From NCBI GenBank assembly GCA_003427395.1, contig BFEA01000290.1, positions 527,096-552,252 on the forward strand: DNA of 25,157 nucleotides. The letters run 5' to 3'. The notes beneath the pieces were generated by a model. It saw only the letters and a list, made by a program, of their open reading frames with translations, was not told the origin of the DNA and searched no databases. Positions 10,092-18,244 of the stretch are shown here, one piece after another. This DNA comes from Chara braunii (taxonomy: Eukaryota; Streptophyta; Charophyceae; Charales; Characeae). The number at the start of each line of letters is the position of its first letter. Position 1 is the first letter of the stretch. Made by a program: the position numbers and the translations under genes.

Positions 10092-10160
10092 TGCTTGTAG
10101 CTCAATTGGATAGAGCACCAAACAACGGATTTGGGCGTTGAGAGTTTGGTGCGCTTGCCG
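10092..10160 (+). tRNA. Degenerate mitochondrial-type tRNA-Arg(ACG), pseudogene
   Basis: TGCTTGTAGCTCAATTGG begins a mitochondrial-like tRNA with a good D arm (GCTC...GAGC). The anticodon stem CCAAA / TTTGG encloses CAACGGA, giving ACG at 34-36, but position 33 is A instead of the invariant U. The T arm is damaged (GAGAGTTTGG rather than a closed GTTCGA arm) and the 3' acceptor no longer pairs well. It is a non-functional organellar remnant. Confidence 0.65.
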
Positions 10161-10234
10161 TGAGATGAGTGGCTGAAGGAAAGAATATCAAATAAAATAA
10201 AATAAAATGAGCGTGGCTCCCCAGTAGAGCAGAG

Positions 10235-10308
10235 TGGGCCTAAGTAGATTTGAACTACTGACTGTACACTTATCACGCATATACTCTAAACAACCGAGTG
10301 CTTGATGG
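10235..10308 (-). tRNA. Degenerate mitochondrial-type tRNA-Ile(GAU), pseudogene
   Basis: On the minus strand the 3' half is well kept: anticodon loop TGATAAG (anticodon GAU), then a T arm in AGTAGTTCAAATCTACT and an acceptor 3' strand TAGGCCC with discriminator A. The 5' acceptor strand (about CCCCATC) no longer pairs with it and the D arm is altered. The pattern matches the plant mitochondrial tRNA-Ile(GAU) type and lies beside the tRNA-Arg relic. Confidence 0.65.
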
Positions 10309-10519
10309 GGATTGTTGATGAGAGTTATCAATGGCAGCCGTTATCAAGCCCGTGCTCCAATTTCATAGGAGTTTGGGAAAACTGCCAGTTCAAACAATTT
10401 TCCCAACACCGGCGGAGGTACTAGTGCCTTAACGTCATTCAAAGTCATTAAACAATGCTCTGCATGTATAGCTACAAACTTTAATTACGTTGAACAAACA
10501 AGTAAAAGTTGCATACTTC
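10309..10519. other. AT-rich spacer, probably mitochondrial-derived
   Basis: No gene is recognised. Base composition resembles the flanking NUMT pieces. It contains an ACGTCATTCAAAGTCATTAA stretch with a short direct repeat (GTCATT). Confidence 0.3.
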
Positions 10520-10809
10520 CGATCATTATGTTCTCTCCCAGGTCTCCCTTTCTTTCCCTTCATTCAATTTGCTACTCAGCAAAATCGTTTCTATATACAA
10601 ATATTTGAGTGCAGGTGGGACGACGCACTTTTTGTTTCTTTCAGAGTTGTTCCTGGCATCTTCTAGCGCACTGGCGATCATTATGTTCTCTTCCTTTCTT
10701 TCCCTTTGTTGATTTGCTACTCAGCAAAATCGCTCTTTTGTACAGATATTTGAGTGCAGTTGGGGCGACACACTCTTTGTTTCTTTCAGGGCGGTTCTTG
10801 GCATCTTCT
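10520..10809. repeat. Tandem duplication, two copies with 155-bp period
   Basis: Copies at 10520-10664 and 10675-10809. Both begin CGATCATTATGTTCTCT and share GATTTGCTACTCAGCAAAA (ATTTGCTACT in copy 1), ATATTTGAGTGCAG, TTTGTTTCTTTCAG and GGCATCTTCT. They differ by scattered substitutions and a few indels. The second copy abuts the nad5 remnant. Confidence 0.85.
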
Positions 10810-10824
10810 TTTATAACTATCTAT

Positions 10825-11491
10825 ATAACGGCAAGGTGTTCTCCCTTATTTGAATACGCACCCAGGCTTTAATTGTGATTACCTACGTAGCACCTTTGTC
10901 GCGTTCGGAGGCGAACACAAACATGTTTGCCCGAACGCGAGCACGCGCCCAAAAACCTCCGAACATAAAAAAATATTTACAAAAAAAAAAAAACGTTTCT
11001 CAAAAAAAATTGGAAAAGATATATGTTATGTAGAATAACAATACAAGCAACTTTTGCCTTGGAGTCATGTTCAAATTCGTAGCCAATCATGAGATAAAAA
11101 TCAAAAACCGAAATTGTTCTTTTTTTTTCACGGAAAAAAAAAATTATGTTCGCGAGCTGTTCGCGCGAATGTGAAGGGGCGCGAACACGCTCACCGTGAT
11201 ATGCAGGTGATTACTTTTGTAGGAGCTATGACATTCTTTCTTGCAGCAACTACAAGAATTTTACAAAACGATTTAAAGGGTTATTGCTCATTCTACTTGT
11301 AGCCAATTAGGTTATATGGTATTCGCTTGTGGTATCTCCAATTATTTTTTGAGTGCATTTCATTTGATGAACCATGCTCTTTTTAAAGCATCACTTTTTT
11401 TGAGTGCAGGGTTTGTGATTCATGCAATGTCTGATAAACAAGATATGCGCAAAATGGGAGGATTAACTTCTTTGCTATCTTTTACTTATGC
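10825..11491 (+). pseudogene. nad5: Mitochondrial nad5 fragment (NADH dehydrogenase subunit 5), NUMT
   Basis: Translation gives ITARCSPLFEYAP (10825-10863), then after an insertion VITFVGAMTFFLAATTRIL, QNDLK, a frameshift near 11278, then a GYMVFACGISNY stretch, FHLMNHALFKASLFLSAGF, and VIHAMSDKQDMRKMGGLTS. This is the conserved central membrane part of mitochondrial complex I subunit ND5, with the histidine/lysine segment LMNHA-FKA intact. It is only about 110 codons of a protein of over 600 residues. It is interrupted by a 324-bp insertion, carries a one-base deletion, and ends at a poly-T junction at 11492. A nuclear copy of mitochondrial DNA is the simplest reading. Confidence 0.93.
10883..11206. 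mobile_element. MITE-like 324-bp insertion in nad5 with 8-bp target duplication
   Basis: The nad5 coding sequence reads through GTGATTAC at 10875-10882, stops matching, and resumes at an identical GTGATTAC at 11207-11214; removing one copy plus the insert restores the nad5 frame. The ends are imperfect inverted repeats: CTACGTAGCAC on the left and, on the opposite strand, CTGCATATCAC on the right. Inside are repeated GCGAAC/GTTCGC motifs and an inner inverted pair GTTCGGAGG / CCTCCGAAC. It has no coding capacity. An 8-bp duplication is typical of hAT (also Merlin and some P) elements, but the ends do not match a family I can name. Confidence 0.75.
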
Positions 11492-12690
11492 TTTTTTTTT
11501 TTTTTTACCGAATAGGCCTTGTGTAAAACCCTCTATCCCGGCGGTGGTAAGAGAACCGTCAGGATTTAGGGTTTCTCTGTCGGGCTGCTCCATCTATTGG
11601 TGGGGAGCCGCACCTGCTGGAAACCGGGTCCAGCGTCCCTTTGATACATCTTATAACACAGAATTTGTTGGTTGTTGTTTTCATGGGGCTGTAGGCTTTT
11701 ATTACTTGGACCCGAGTCTCCAATGTCCCTTGGTGTTGCTAATGACACCCTACCCTTCTAAGAGCACCCCTTATTTACTAGCCCAGCCCAATTCAGCAGC
11801 CCCCTGTGATATCTCTGACCCATTTGAACCCTTAAACCCTATACCCTCTTGATCCACATGCTCCTGACGCCCTGATCCTTTAAACCTGGAGTGCAGGTTG
11901 CAGGGCTCACCTTCCAAAGATAAGACTAGGTAGGTAGATCTCCTGTTGTAGCCTAAAATTATTAGCCTGCTCGATAGCGTAAGGTAAGTGACTACGAGCT
12001 CAAGTCTCATGAGACGCCTTTTATAGCTAGAAGCCGACATAGGTGGGACTTTCGAGAGAGTCCAATACCAAAATCCGCCCCTTATCTCGTGGGGCCTCAC
12101 ATTACAGCCCAGGATTGAACTCGACATACTTATGCATTGTCACACCCTTTCAGTCATGAGTAGTTACCCGGTGCTGCGCTCTATACCTGTGCAGTGTAGT
12201 GGGCTTCATTCGCTGCAGTGAAGTGGCCAGCATCCGCAATCTTTCCCTCTTGGGTTCTGACCTGGAACGGTGAGCCCCCTGTCCATTTCCACGAACCCAA
12301 TCTTTTCTACCTGCCAATGAGCATCCTCAGCTAACCTTGTGGAAGGGTCTGTACCGGAACACTGCCTGTAGAACTCGCGTTGTCCTCCCATGAATGGTGT
12401 ATCTCGCCCTCTTGACTTGTAGGAGCTAAACCGGCACACCCCAGAGTGGTTATGGCTCAGGGTCATAAGGGCACACTCCAACCCTGTCTTTTGTTGTCCC
12501 ATGCCCCTGTTTTGCGCAGTAGCAGCTTTGTCTTCCCCTGTCCCTTGCAGCTCATCACGCTACAATGTAGTTCTCCCGGGCCCTGTACCAGGGGACGCAT
12601 CATTGCCTTGTCAGAGGTTTACATCTTCAGAGTATGCTACGATTCACATTCAATCTCACTAAGATTGGATCGACTTTTTGTGCTATTAGT
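11492..12690 (-). other. Unassigned 1.2-kb block with poly-T junction, possibly a retroelement piece
   Basis: nad5 homology ends abruptly at a run of 15 T (11492-11506), which on the minus strand would be a poly-A tail. The following ~1.2 kb is richer in GC than the NUMT pieces around it and has no recognisable protein domain. On the minus strand it includes a TATA-like CTATAAAAGG and TGTGACA, which can occur at LTR ends, but no second LTR was found. It may be a minus-strand retroposon or LTR fragment inserted into the NUMT. This is inference. Confidence 0.35.
12017..12026 (-). promoter_or_regulatory. TATA-like box in the unassigned block
   Basis: CTATAAAAGG on the minus strand resembles a plant RNA polymerase II TATA box such as those in LTR promoters. 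The match is by sequence only; no transcript start is implied. Confidence 0.3.
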
Positions 12691-12699
12691 TGTTTGTTT

Positions 12700-12840
12700 T
12701 TTTTGTTTTGATTTTTGTTTTTGAAATTTTACGCGTAGAAGCAAATTCTCCAAATTTATGACCAACCATATCTTCAATAACTTGTAAACCAACAAAATAT
12801 TTTTCGTTATAAGCTTGACCGAAGGTAAATGTTGTCAAAG
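12700..12840 (-). pseudogene. rps19: Mitochondrial rps19 3' fragment, NUMT
   Basis: The minus strand encodes AYNEKYFVGLQVIEDMVGHK followed by FGEFASTRKISKTKIKTKK. The VGHKFGEFASTRK block is the conserved C-terminal end of mitochondrial-type ribosomal protein S19, which sits in the head of the small subunit. The N-terminal half is missing; the frame continues upstream into AT-rich sequence (to 13102) that does not resemble rps19. It is a fragment and not expected to work. Confidence 0.78.
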
Positions 12841-13148
12841 GCTCACAAAGGAGTCCACTATAACATAATGCCAAAAATCTAAGATCAATTTCTAACAAGT
12901 TGCTTATATAGTTTAGATGGTTGCACACAAAGAATAAAGAAATCTCATCTAGACCTATATAAAAATTGATATTTGAGTATTGTTTCAACAAATTGGTATT
13001 TAGTTGTAAAATTCTCAAATTGTATTCAAAACAACACAGTATAAAAAGGTGATCAAAGATATTTATATGGTGTAGACAAATAGTTGAAAAACAAAAACAC
13101 AATTCTAAGCTAAGACATTGAGGTCGTTGGTCGGTCGTGTAATCTCAT
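12841..13148. other. AT-rich spacer, probably organellar
   Basis: Open on the minus strand in frame with the rps19 remnant, but the translation (Leu/Ile/Asn-rich) shows no domain. Composition suggests mitochondrial intergenic DNA. Confidence 0.35.
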
Positions 13149-13220
13149 TGGAGTATAGCCAAATGGAAAGGCATCGTTTTTTTATACCGACATCCAAAGG
13201 TTTGAATCCTTTTACTCCAA
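13149..13220 (+). tRNA. Degenerate mitochondrial-type tRNA-Gln(UUG), pseudogene
   Basis: TGGAGTATAGCCAAATGG starts a 72-nt tRNA-Gln-like sequence of the organellar type, ending with AAAGGTTTGAATCCTTTTAC and an acceptor strand that pairs with TGGAGTA. The anticodon loop is damaged: the expected UUUUGG context has become a T-run followed by ATA, so the UUG anticodon is no longer cleanly framed, and GTTCGAA is changed to GTTTGAA. Confidence 0.75.
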
Positions 13221-13362
13221 CATTTCATTCCAATTCAGTTTTTTGTTTTGAAACGAGTAAACCATATTTATGACCATCGTAGGTCTTTGGAACTTTGAAA
13301 CGAGTTTTTTGTTTTGAAACGAGTTAACCATTTTTATGACCATCATATGTTACAAATTTGTG
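13221..13362. other. Spacer with a direct repeat
   Basis: TTTTTTGTTTTGAAACGAGT occurs near 13241 and again near 13304, each followed by AACCAT-TTTATGACCATC. It is a two-copy direct repeat of about 45 bp within organelle-like AT-rich DNA. Confidence 0.6.
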
Positions 13363-13620
13363 CTACATCCGCTTCGCATATGATTTTGTAGTAGCAATCT
13401 TTGGTCCACGATCATAAGCCGTGAAACTGAGATCTGAATTGGAATCGCTCCTTAGAGACAAACTCCAATTAACATTAAATATGGACAAAACCCGTATTAC
13501 CCATGTGTCAAAAGGAGTACCTACAAAAAAAAGTTTCTGTTTTACGTCCTGGAATATAGGAGCCTCTATTCTATCAAGTCTGATCAACACTTTTTCATAA
13601 CCCAGGGACCAAATCCTCAA
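13363..13620 (-). pseudogene. Unidentified organelle-like ORF fragment
   Basis: An 85-codon frame with non-random, soluble-protein-like composition: LIRLDRIEAPIFQDVKQK, GTPFDTWVIRV, then SDSNSDLSFTAYDRGPKI. It lies between two mitochondrial tRNA relics, so it is probably part of the NUMT. I do not recognise the protein. It may be an algal mitochondrial ribosomal or unassigned ORF, or chance. Confidence 0.3.
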
Positions 13621-13690
13621 GTGTCTATATCTAATCTATCAGAACAATTAGTTATAACTTCTCTCCATCCAATAGATATTGGTGGAAGAT

Positions 13691-13738
13691 TGTCGGGAGT
13701 AGGATTCGAACCTACAACATTCAAATTGTGAGCCTAAT
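13691..13738 (-). tRNA. 3' half of a mitochondrial-type tRNA, pseudogene
   Basis: On the minus strand a CTCACAA anticodon-loop-like segment is followed by a perfect T arm (GTAGG TTCGAAT CCTAC) and acceptor strand TCCCGAC with discriminator A. No D arm or matching 5' acceptor precedes it. The loop could derive from a CAU-type tRNA (CTCATAA) by one change, but identity is not secure. Confidence 0.5.
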
Positions 13739-14141
13739 ACCAGACATCACAAAGGGTCCTATGGACAACACAAATTTCATTGATCATTCACACGACGTCC
13801 CTTCAGGTTGCACTTGCCTTATGTAATCTGACGAAATTAATTATAAAAATAAATCGTTTGTATACGTGATCCTATGGGCGCTCTAGCATTTTCTTTTATT
13901 TACTTCGGTCTATCACTCAACTCACTCACTCGAAGACTGAGTTTAGACCCTCTGGGTACATAGTTCACCATTGCCCAGTCAGACCCCGAACAAGATTTGA
14001 ATGTTGGGATGTTCAACAAGGACCGTTGCTAATGTTAGACAACCCCCCGCCCCCCCCCCTCTAGTGGGGTCAGTCATGCAACATATACGTGTCCTTGAAA
14101 CGCCCTCACCAGAGGACTCGAGCTTTTGTCAAACCATAGCT
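13739..14141. other. Junction between NUMT and LINE fragment; no gene seen
   Basis: Low-complexity pieces include ACTCAACTCACTCACTCG near 13915 and a C-run at 14043-14059. The 5' limit of the following LINE fragment is uncertain and could lie within this stretch. Confidence 0.35.
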
Positions 14142-15586
14142 AGGGGTACTCCCATCTTTCGTCCAAATTGGATCCTACTCAGTGGGAATGGACAGTAAAA
14201 GGGACCAGGGGGACCAATGCTACTCTTGCGGATTACTCAATTAAAGTTGGTTATGCCGTAAATTGCCCTCTGAAATAGCCACAAGTAGTGGCTCGCAAAA
14301 GATGGATGCAACTCCTACACATTGATTCGGAAGAGATCGATAGAGCATTGTCTGTATGCTGGAAATAACTCAAATTAATCCCAAGTCAAAGGCATGCTTC
14401 GTTACTATGGCTGGTATCACTCGTTTCAACCCCATCAGCGGCGTGGTTAGCAGAAAGAGGAATGGAGATAAACCTCACTTGCATACGGTGCCAATGGGCT
14501 TTTGAGTCCACAGTACACTTATGGTGGGATTGTCCTGCTTCAGCTCGGATTCTCCAGCAGCGTTTTTCCATGGACTAAAGAATGGTCTCTTTCAGGTGGC
14601 CTTCTAGTGAACGTCCCAATCTCCAAAGGCTGGGTCTATGTGGCCCAGTCTGCTCGAGCAGTGTGTTTCGCTGTAATTTGTCAGGGCAGGAATGACCGGA
14701 TCGTTGATAACAAGACTGGTCCAACAAACAAATTCGCCAGTCTTTCAAGCTCCACCTCAGACGTGCCATTCAAGCGGATTGGAGACGGAAGGTAACATTT
14801 GTACAGAACTCTGAGGCAGGGATTCAGTGGTTCAAACAGACCTGGGCCATAAATGGCAACTTTGTAGGGTAGAAGAAGGCAACCAATTGTGCTTGGACTC
14901 CTGGCTGTTTCAAGATTGAGCCAGTAACAACAGATACCCTCCTCGCTTCTCCTCCCCCCCCCCTCTTCTCTGTTGGGGTGGTGGTGAAATGTTAGTATGA
15001 TTGGAACAACCAGCTCACTCAGTTGCTGTTTCGGTTGCAGGAAACAGGCAGAGGGAAGACGTGGTGGGAGTGAGAACTGGTGGTAGGGACCTACTCCCAT
15101 TGCTCGTGTTAGGGGAAAAAAAGTTGGAACGTAGTAGTTAAGCTTGGATATTGAACATGTCTAGACATGGTCTATTGGTTTGTTGGTTTAATTGGGGTTA
15201 ATGTAGGGCAAATGTTGGTTTATAGGTTGTAGCTTGCTTCAGCTCCGTTTCAGGAGTGCTAGAGACTTTTGGTTTGTTTGGAGTTGCAGGCGATGTTGGC
15301 ATTGATTGTTTTTCTGATTTCTTTGATATGGCTCTTGAAATTTTGGGATTGTGAGGCTTTGTAGGCCATGTTGGCAGGTTTTGTTTTTTTCTTCTTCCAG
15401 GGTTGGGAAGATAACAGGACAGTGGTCTGGATTTGGCCATTTCTGTCCCAGGATAGTTTCTCCCAACGCTTGAACCTAAGCTGGGTAATGGTCCCATAAT
15501 TTCCTTCTTCTATTCCGGGTTGTTTGTTGAGGAATTCCTGGTCTCATTTTTGGTTTAATAAAGTGATTTTCTTGTATAAAAAAAAA
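14142..15586 (+). mobile_element. 5'-truncated LINE retrotransposon with zf-RVT tail, 3' UTR and poly-A
   Basis: The plus strand carries the end of a LINE ORF2. The zf-RVT region (about 14195-14580) reads LKLIPSQRHASLLWLVS, AAWLAERGMEINLTCIRC, ESTVHLWWDCPASARILQQ, with putative zinc ligands C-x2-C...H-x4-C. After a frameshift it continues GWVYVAQSARAVCFAVI and QGRNDRIVDNKTGPTNK, and after another QSFKLHLRRAIQADWRRK to a TAG near 14865. A ~700-bp 3' UTR follows, with AATAAA and a short poly-A. Several frameshifts and a stop show it is dead. Only the 3' part is present, as expected from incomplete reverse transcription. Flanking target duplications were not found. Confidence 0.85.
15557..15586 (+). 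terminator. LINE polyadenylation signal and poly-A remnant
   Basis: AATAAA at 15557-15562 is followed 15 bases later by a run of 9 A (15578-15586), the expected end of a retrotransposed LINE transcript. Confidence 0.75.
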
Positions 15587-16393
15587 GAACAGTGGCACCC
15601 GACCTTGAAGCACCGACTGAGCCTTCCCTTGGTCGACCCCCTGGGAAGTCGCCTCGTTAACAGGGAAGGCCCACGACCAATTTATGGGCCAAGTACTAGT
15701 GGTTTAAAGTCGTGCCAAGATCAACTGTCCCAAGTGCCCCGGAAAAAAAAACGTACGAAATCATGGGCCCGCCCGCCCCCAAAAACCAGCCATACGAAAC
15801 GGGGCACTACGCGTGTCTCATCCAACCGATGTGTGGGCCTCATTTTCCTTGCGCCCAGGGAAGCGTCTTAGGGGCCCTATCCTTCCTTTAATAGTTATAT
15901 ATATATATATATATAATGAAACTCCGACGAAACAGTTTGTCACAGCCCCTCGTTTGTTGTCCTCTTCTCTCTCTGCCTACGGTTTACCGGGCAGTTCTGT
16001 TTGTGACGATATATATATGTATATATATAGATATGTATATACATGTCGCTAACATGCCGGGGCAATGCCATGGCAGGCGAAGTGCAAGCATGTGACCCTG
16101 CAGCACCACCGACCCTCCAAAAGCAAAAAAAGCCCCGAAAACATAAAAAAAAGAACAGCCCATAAATGCCCCGAACATATGGAGAAAAAAGGAAAAAAAG
16201 AAAAAACAGCCACGGGGAAGCAAGGGAGTACCAACTTTAGGACATTTTCTACAAAGGCCAGGCCGTGATTGCATTCAGATGCATTGAACTATTGCGTAGT
16301 ACCAATGAGACAGATTCAAAAACGAGTCGACTGTCCCGAGTCGCCGCAAGTGCCAACATACGTCGCTTAACGATAGTCAGTGTTTGAGTGTGG

Positions 16394-16396
<3 letters not shown>
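15587..16396. other. No gene; AT microsatellites and a partial family-B repeat
   Basis: (AT)n tracts occur at about 15897-15914 and 16009-16029. The segment 15800-15896 (TCATCCAACCGATGTGTGGG, CTCATTTTCC, GCGCCCAGGG-AGCGTCTT, AATAGTTATA) matches the end of the family-B repeats at 17135-17445 and 18537-18900. The remainder shows nothing recognisable. Confidence 0.55.

Positions 16397-16431
<35 letters not shown>
16397..16431. repeat. (GA)n microsatellite
   Basis: Uninterrupted GA dinucleotides, about 17 units. Confidence 0.97.
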
Positions 16432-16433
<2 letters not shown>

Positions 16434-16540
16434 GAAGTCCTAGTGTGAGTATGCCTCAAAAGGTCCCAGCGTCAGCATGGCCGTAACTGCGGTCAAATAC
16501 ATTGAAAAGAAATCCTTGTGTGAGCATGGACAAGGAGCTG

Positions 16541-16583
<43 letters not shown>
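16541..16583. repeat. (GA)n microsatellite
   Basis: GA dinucleotides with one AA interruption. It runs directly into GTTTTCCA, the start of a family-A repeat. Confidence 0.97.
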
Positions 16584-16587
<4 letters not shown>

Positions 16588-16731
16588 CCAGTCAAAATGG
16601 GAATGAATCTGCCGTTAGAACATGGAAATATACACTGCTATATTTTGAGTCTTTGGCAGTGTATATTTTCACGTTTTAGTGGAAGATTCAATCAAATTTG
16701 CTAATTTGGTGAAGCGTGCGAATGTCGTAGA
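16584..16731. repeat. Dispersed repeat family A, copy 1 (partial)
   Basis: Begins GTTTTCCAGTCAAAATGGGA, followed by a foldback with arms ACATGGAAATATACACTGC and GCAGTGTATATTTTCACGT, then ATTTGGTGAAGCGTGC. It lacks the segment GCAC-GGCC-CATGCCAC that copies 2 and 4 carry. It is flanked by (GA)n on the left and (GT)n on the right. Confidence 0.85.
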
Positions 16732-16744
16732 GTGTGTGTGTGTA

Positions 16745-16776
<32 letters not shown>

Positions 16777-16834
16777 CACGTGTGTGCGTGCATGAGTGCG
16801 TGTGTCTGCTGGTGTGTGCGTGCGCGTGCCCGCG

Positions 16835-16866
<32 letters not shown>

Positions 16867-16867
16867 C

Positions 16868-16922
<55 letters not shown>
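16732..16922. repeat. Compound (GT)n-(GC)-(GA)n microsatellite
   Basis: GT-rich dinucleotides with CG, GC and TC interruptions to 16869, then pure (GA)n at 16870-16922. Long frames predicted here are artefacts of the dinucleotide repeats. Confidence 0.97.
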
Positions 16923-16926
<4 letters not shown>

Positions 16927-17134
16927 CCAGCCATGCATGCACCGGCCAGCAGCTAACTCTCCAACCTCGCGGCGGGTTTCATGCCACTTCCATCTATTGG
17001 ATGAGCAAAATGGGAACGAATCATCGGCGAGAACACGAAAATGTACACTCCCGAAGAGTGAAGTGTATATTTCCATGTAGCAAAAGATTCAATCCCATTT
17101 GCTCGTTTGTTCAAGCGTGGAAATTCAATCCCAT
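16923..17134. repeat. Dispersed repeat family A, copy 2
   Basis: Starts GTTTTCCAGCCATGCATGCA, then CTCCAACCTCGCGG, CATGCCACTTCCATCTATTG, GATGAGCAAAATGGGAA, and a decayed foldback ending AGTGTATATTTCCATGT. It ends with CAATCCCATTT-GCTC, itself present twice (about 17089 and 17127), and leads into family B. Confidence 0.85.
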
Positions 17135-17445
17135 TTTGCTCATTTGGTGAAGCGCACTTATGTACTTTGTATTCGAACATGCGTGGAAGTAGTGCCATCC
17201 CCCACAAACGTCTCTGCCCCAAAAGAAAAAGAAGCACTAAACGACAAAATGAAAGTAAACGGAACCAAACAAACACAAAAGCAACAACCTCTAACAAAAA
17301 ACTACGTCCTATGTAGCCTCGGGCCCGCCTCACTTGCATAAAAACAAAAGCCACGGCCCCATACACTACTCTGTAGCACACGTTGTCCCATCCAAACACC
17401 GTGTGAGCCTCACTTTCGCTAGGCCAAGAGGGGGCGTCTTCCAAG
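17135..17445. repeat. Dispersed repeat family B, copy 1
   Basis: About 310 bp shared with 18537-18900: TTTGGTGAAGCGC, GTATTCGAACATG-GTGGAAGTA, TGCCATCCCCCAC, a block of A-rich sequence with AAACACAAAAGCAACAACCT, TGTAGCCTCG, and CTCACTTTCG. No coding or tRNA-like head was recognised, so the class (SINE, LTR remnant or other) is open. Confidence 0.85.
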
Positions 17446-17467
17446 AAATCCCACTAGGAGCTGTTCG

Positions 17468-17488
17468 GAGAGAGAGAGAGAGAGAGAG
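17468..17488. repeat. (GA)n microsatellite
   Basis: Ten GA units, again immediately before GTTTTCCATCC of a family-A copy. Confidence 0.95.
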
Positions 17489-17675
17489 TTTTCCATCCAT
17501 AGGATGAGCAAAATGGGAATGAATCTTCGCTAGAACATGGAAATATACACTGGCACATTTTCCCAAAGATTGAAAGTGTATATTTCCATGTTTAGAGGAA
17601 GATCCAATCCCATTTCGCTCATTTGGTGAAGTGTGCCAATGTTGAGGTGTGTATGTGTGTGGTGGGGAGGGGGGG

Positions 17676-17678
<3 letters not shown>
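17489..17678. repeat. Dispersed repeat family A, copy 3, with perfect 17-bp foldback
   Basis: GTTTTCCATCCATAGGATGA leads to a perfect inverted repeat: ACATGGAAATATACACT at 17535-17551 and its exact reverse complement at 17575-17591, with a 23-base loop. Then ATTTGGTGAAGTGTGCCAAT and a GT-rich run into the next GA tract. Confidence 0.9.
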
Positions 17679-17759
<81 letters not shown>

Positions 17760-17760
17760 N

Positions 17761-17808
<48 letters not shown>

Positions 17809-17823
17809 TAGATAGATAGGTAG

Positions 17824-17854
<31 letters not shown>

Positions 17855-17863
17855 GATAGATAG

Positions 17864-17935
<72 letters not shown>
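17679..17935. repeat. Long (GA)n-(GATA)n-(GA)n microsatellite with one ambiguous base
   Basis: (GA)n runs from 17679 to 17804, with the window's only N at 17760, then GATA/GATAA units to about 17900 and (GA)n again to 17935. The N suggests the true length was not resolved in assembly. Confidence 0.97.
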
Positions 17936-18180
17936 TTTTCCATCCATGCACGCATCGGCCAACAGGTAAATCTCCAACCTTGCGGTCGGCCTCATGCCAC
18001 TTCCATCTATAGGATGAGGAAAATGGGAATGAATCATCCGCTAGAACATGGAAATATACACTGCCACATTTTCAGTCTATGACAATATATATTTTGATGT
18101 TGTGGCAATGTATTTTTCCATGTTGTAGCAGAGTATTCAGTCCCATTTTGCTCGTTTGCTGAAGTGTGCCAATTTAATAT
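17936..18180. repeat. Dispersed repeat family A, copy 4
   Basis: The fullest copy: GTTTTCCATCCATGCACGCA, CTCCAACCTTGCGG, CATGCCACTTCCATCTATAG, GATGAGGAAAATGGGAATGA, then arms ACATGGAAATATACACTGCC and GGCAATGTATTTTTCCATGT about 65 bp apart, enclosing a second partial arm TATATATTTTGATGTTG. Confidence 0.85.
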
Positions 18181-18244
18181 GATTTGCTCATTTGATATAG
18201 CGCACTATGAGCTTGTATTCGAACATGCGTGGAAGAAATGCCAA
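18181..18244. repeat. Truncated family-B repeat
   Basis: TTTGCTCATTTGATATAGCG, GTATTCGAACATGCGTGGAA and AATGCCA match the head of family B and then stop abruptly at about 18244. Confidence 0.8.

Noticed and set aside
11483-12135. Possible target duplication TACTTATGC (11483-11491 and 12127-12135) around the poly-T block
   Set aside because: The sequence after the second copy does not continue nad5, so the 9-base match may be chance.
16732-17935. Long open frames rich in Ser-Leu, Arg-Glu, Thr-His or Cys-Val
   Set aside because: They are translations of (GA)n, (GT)n and (GATA)n microsatellites and have no protein meaning.
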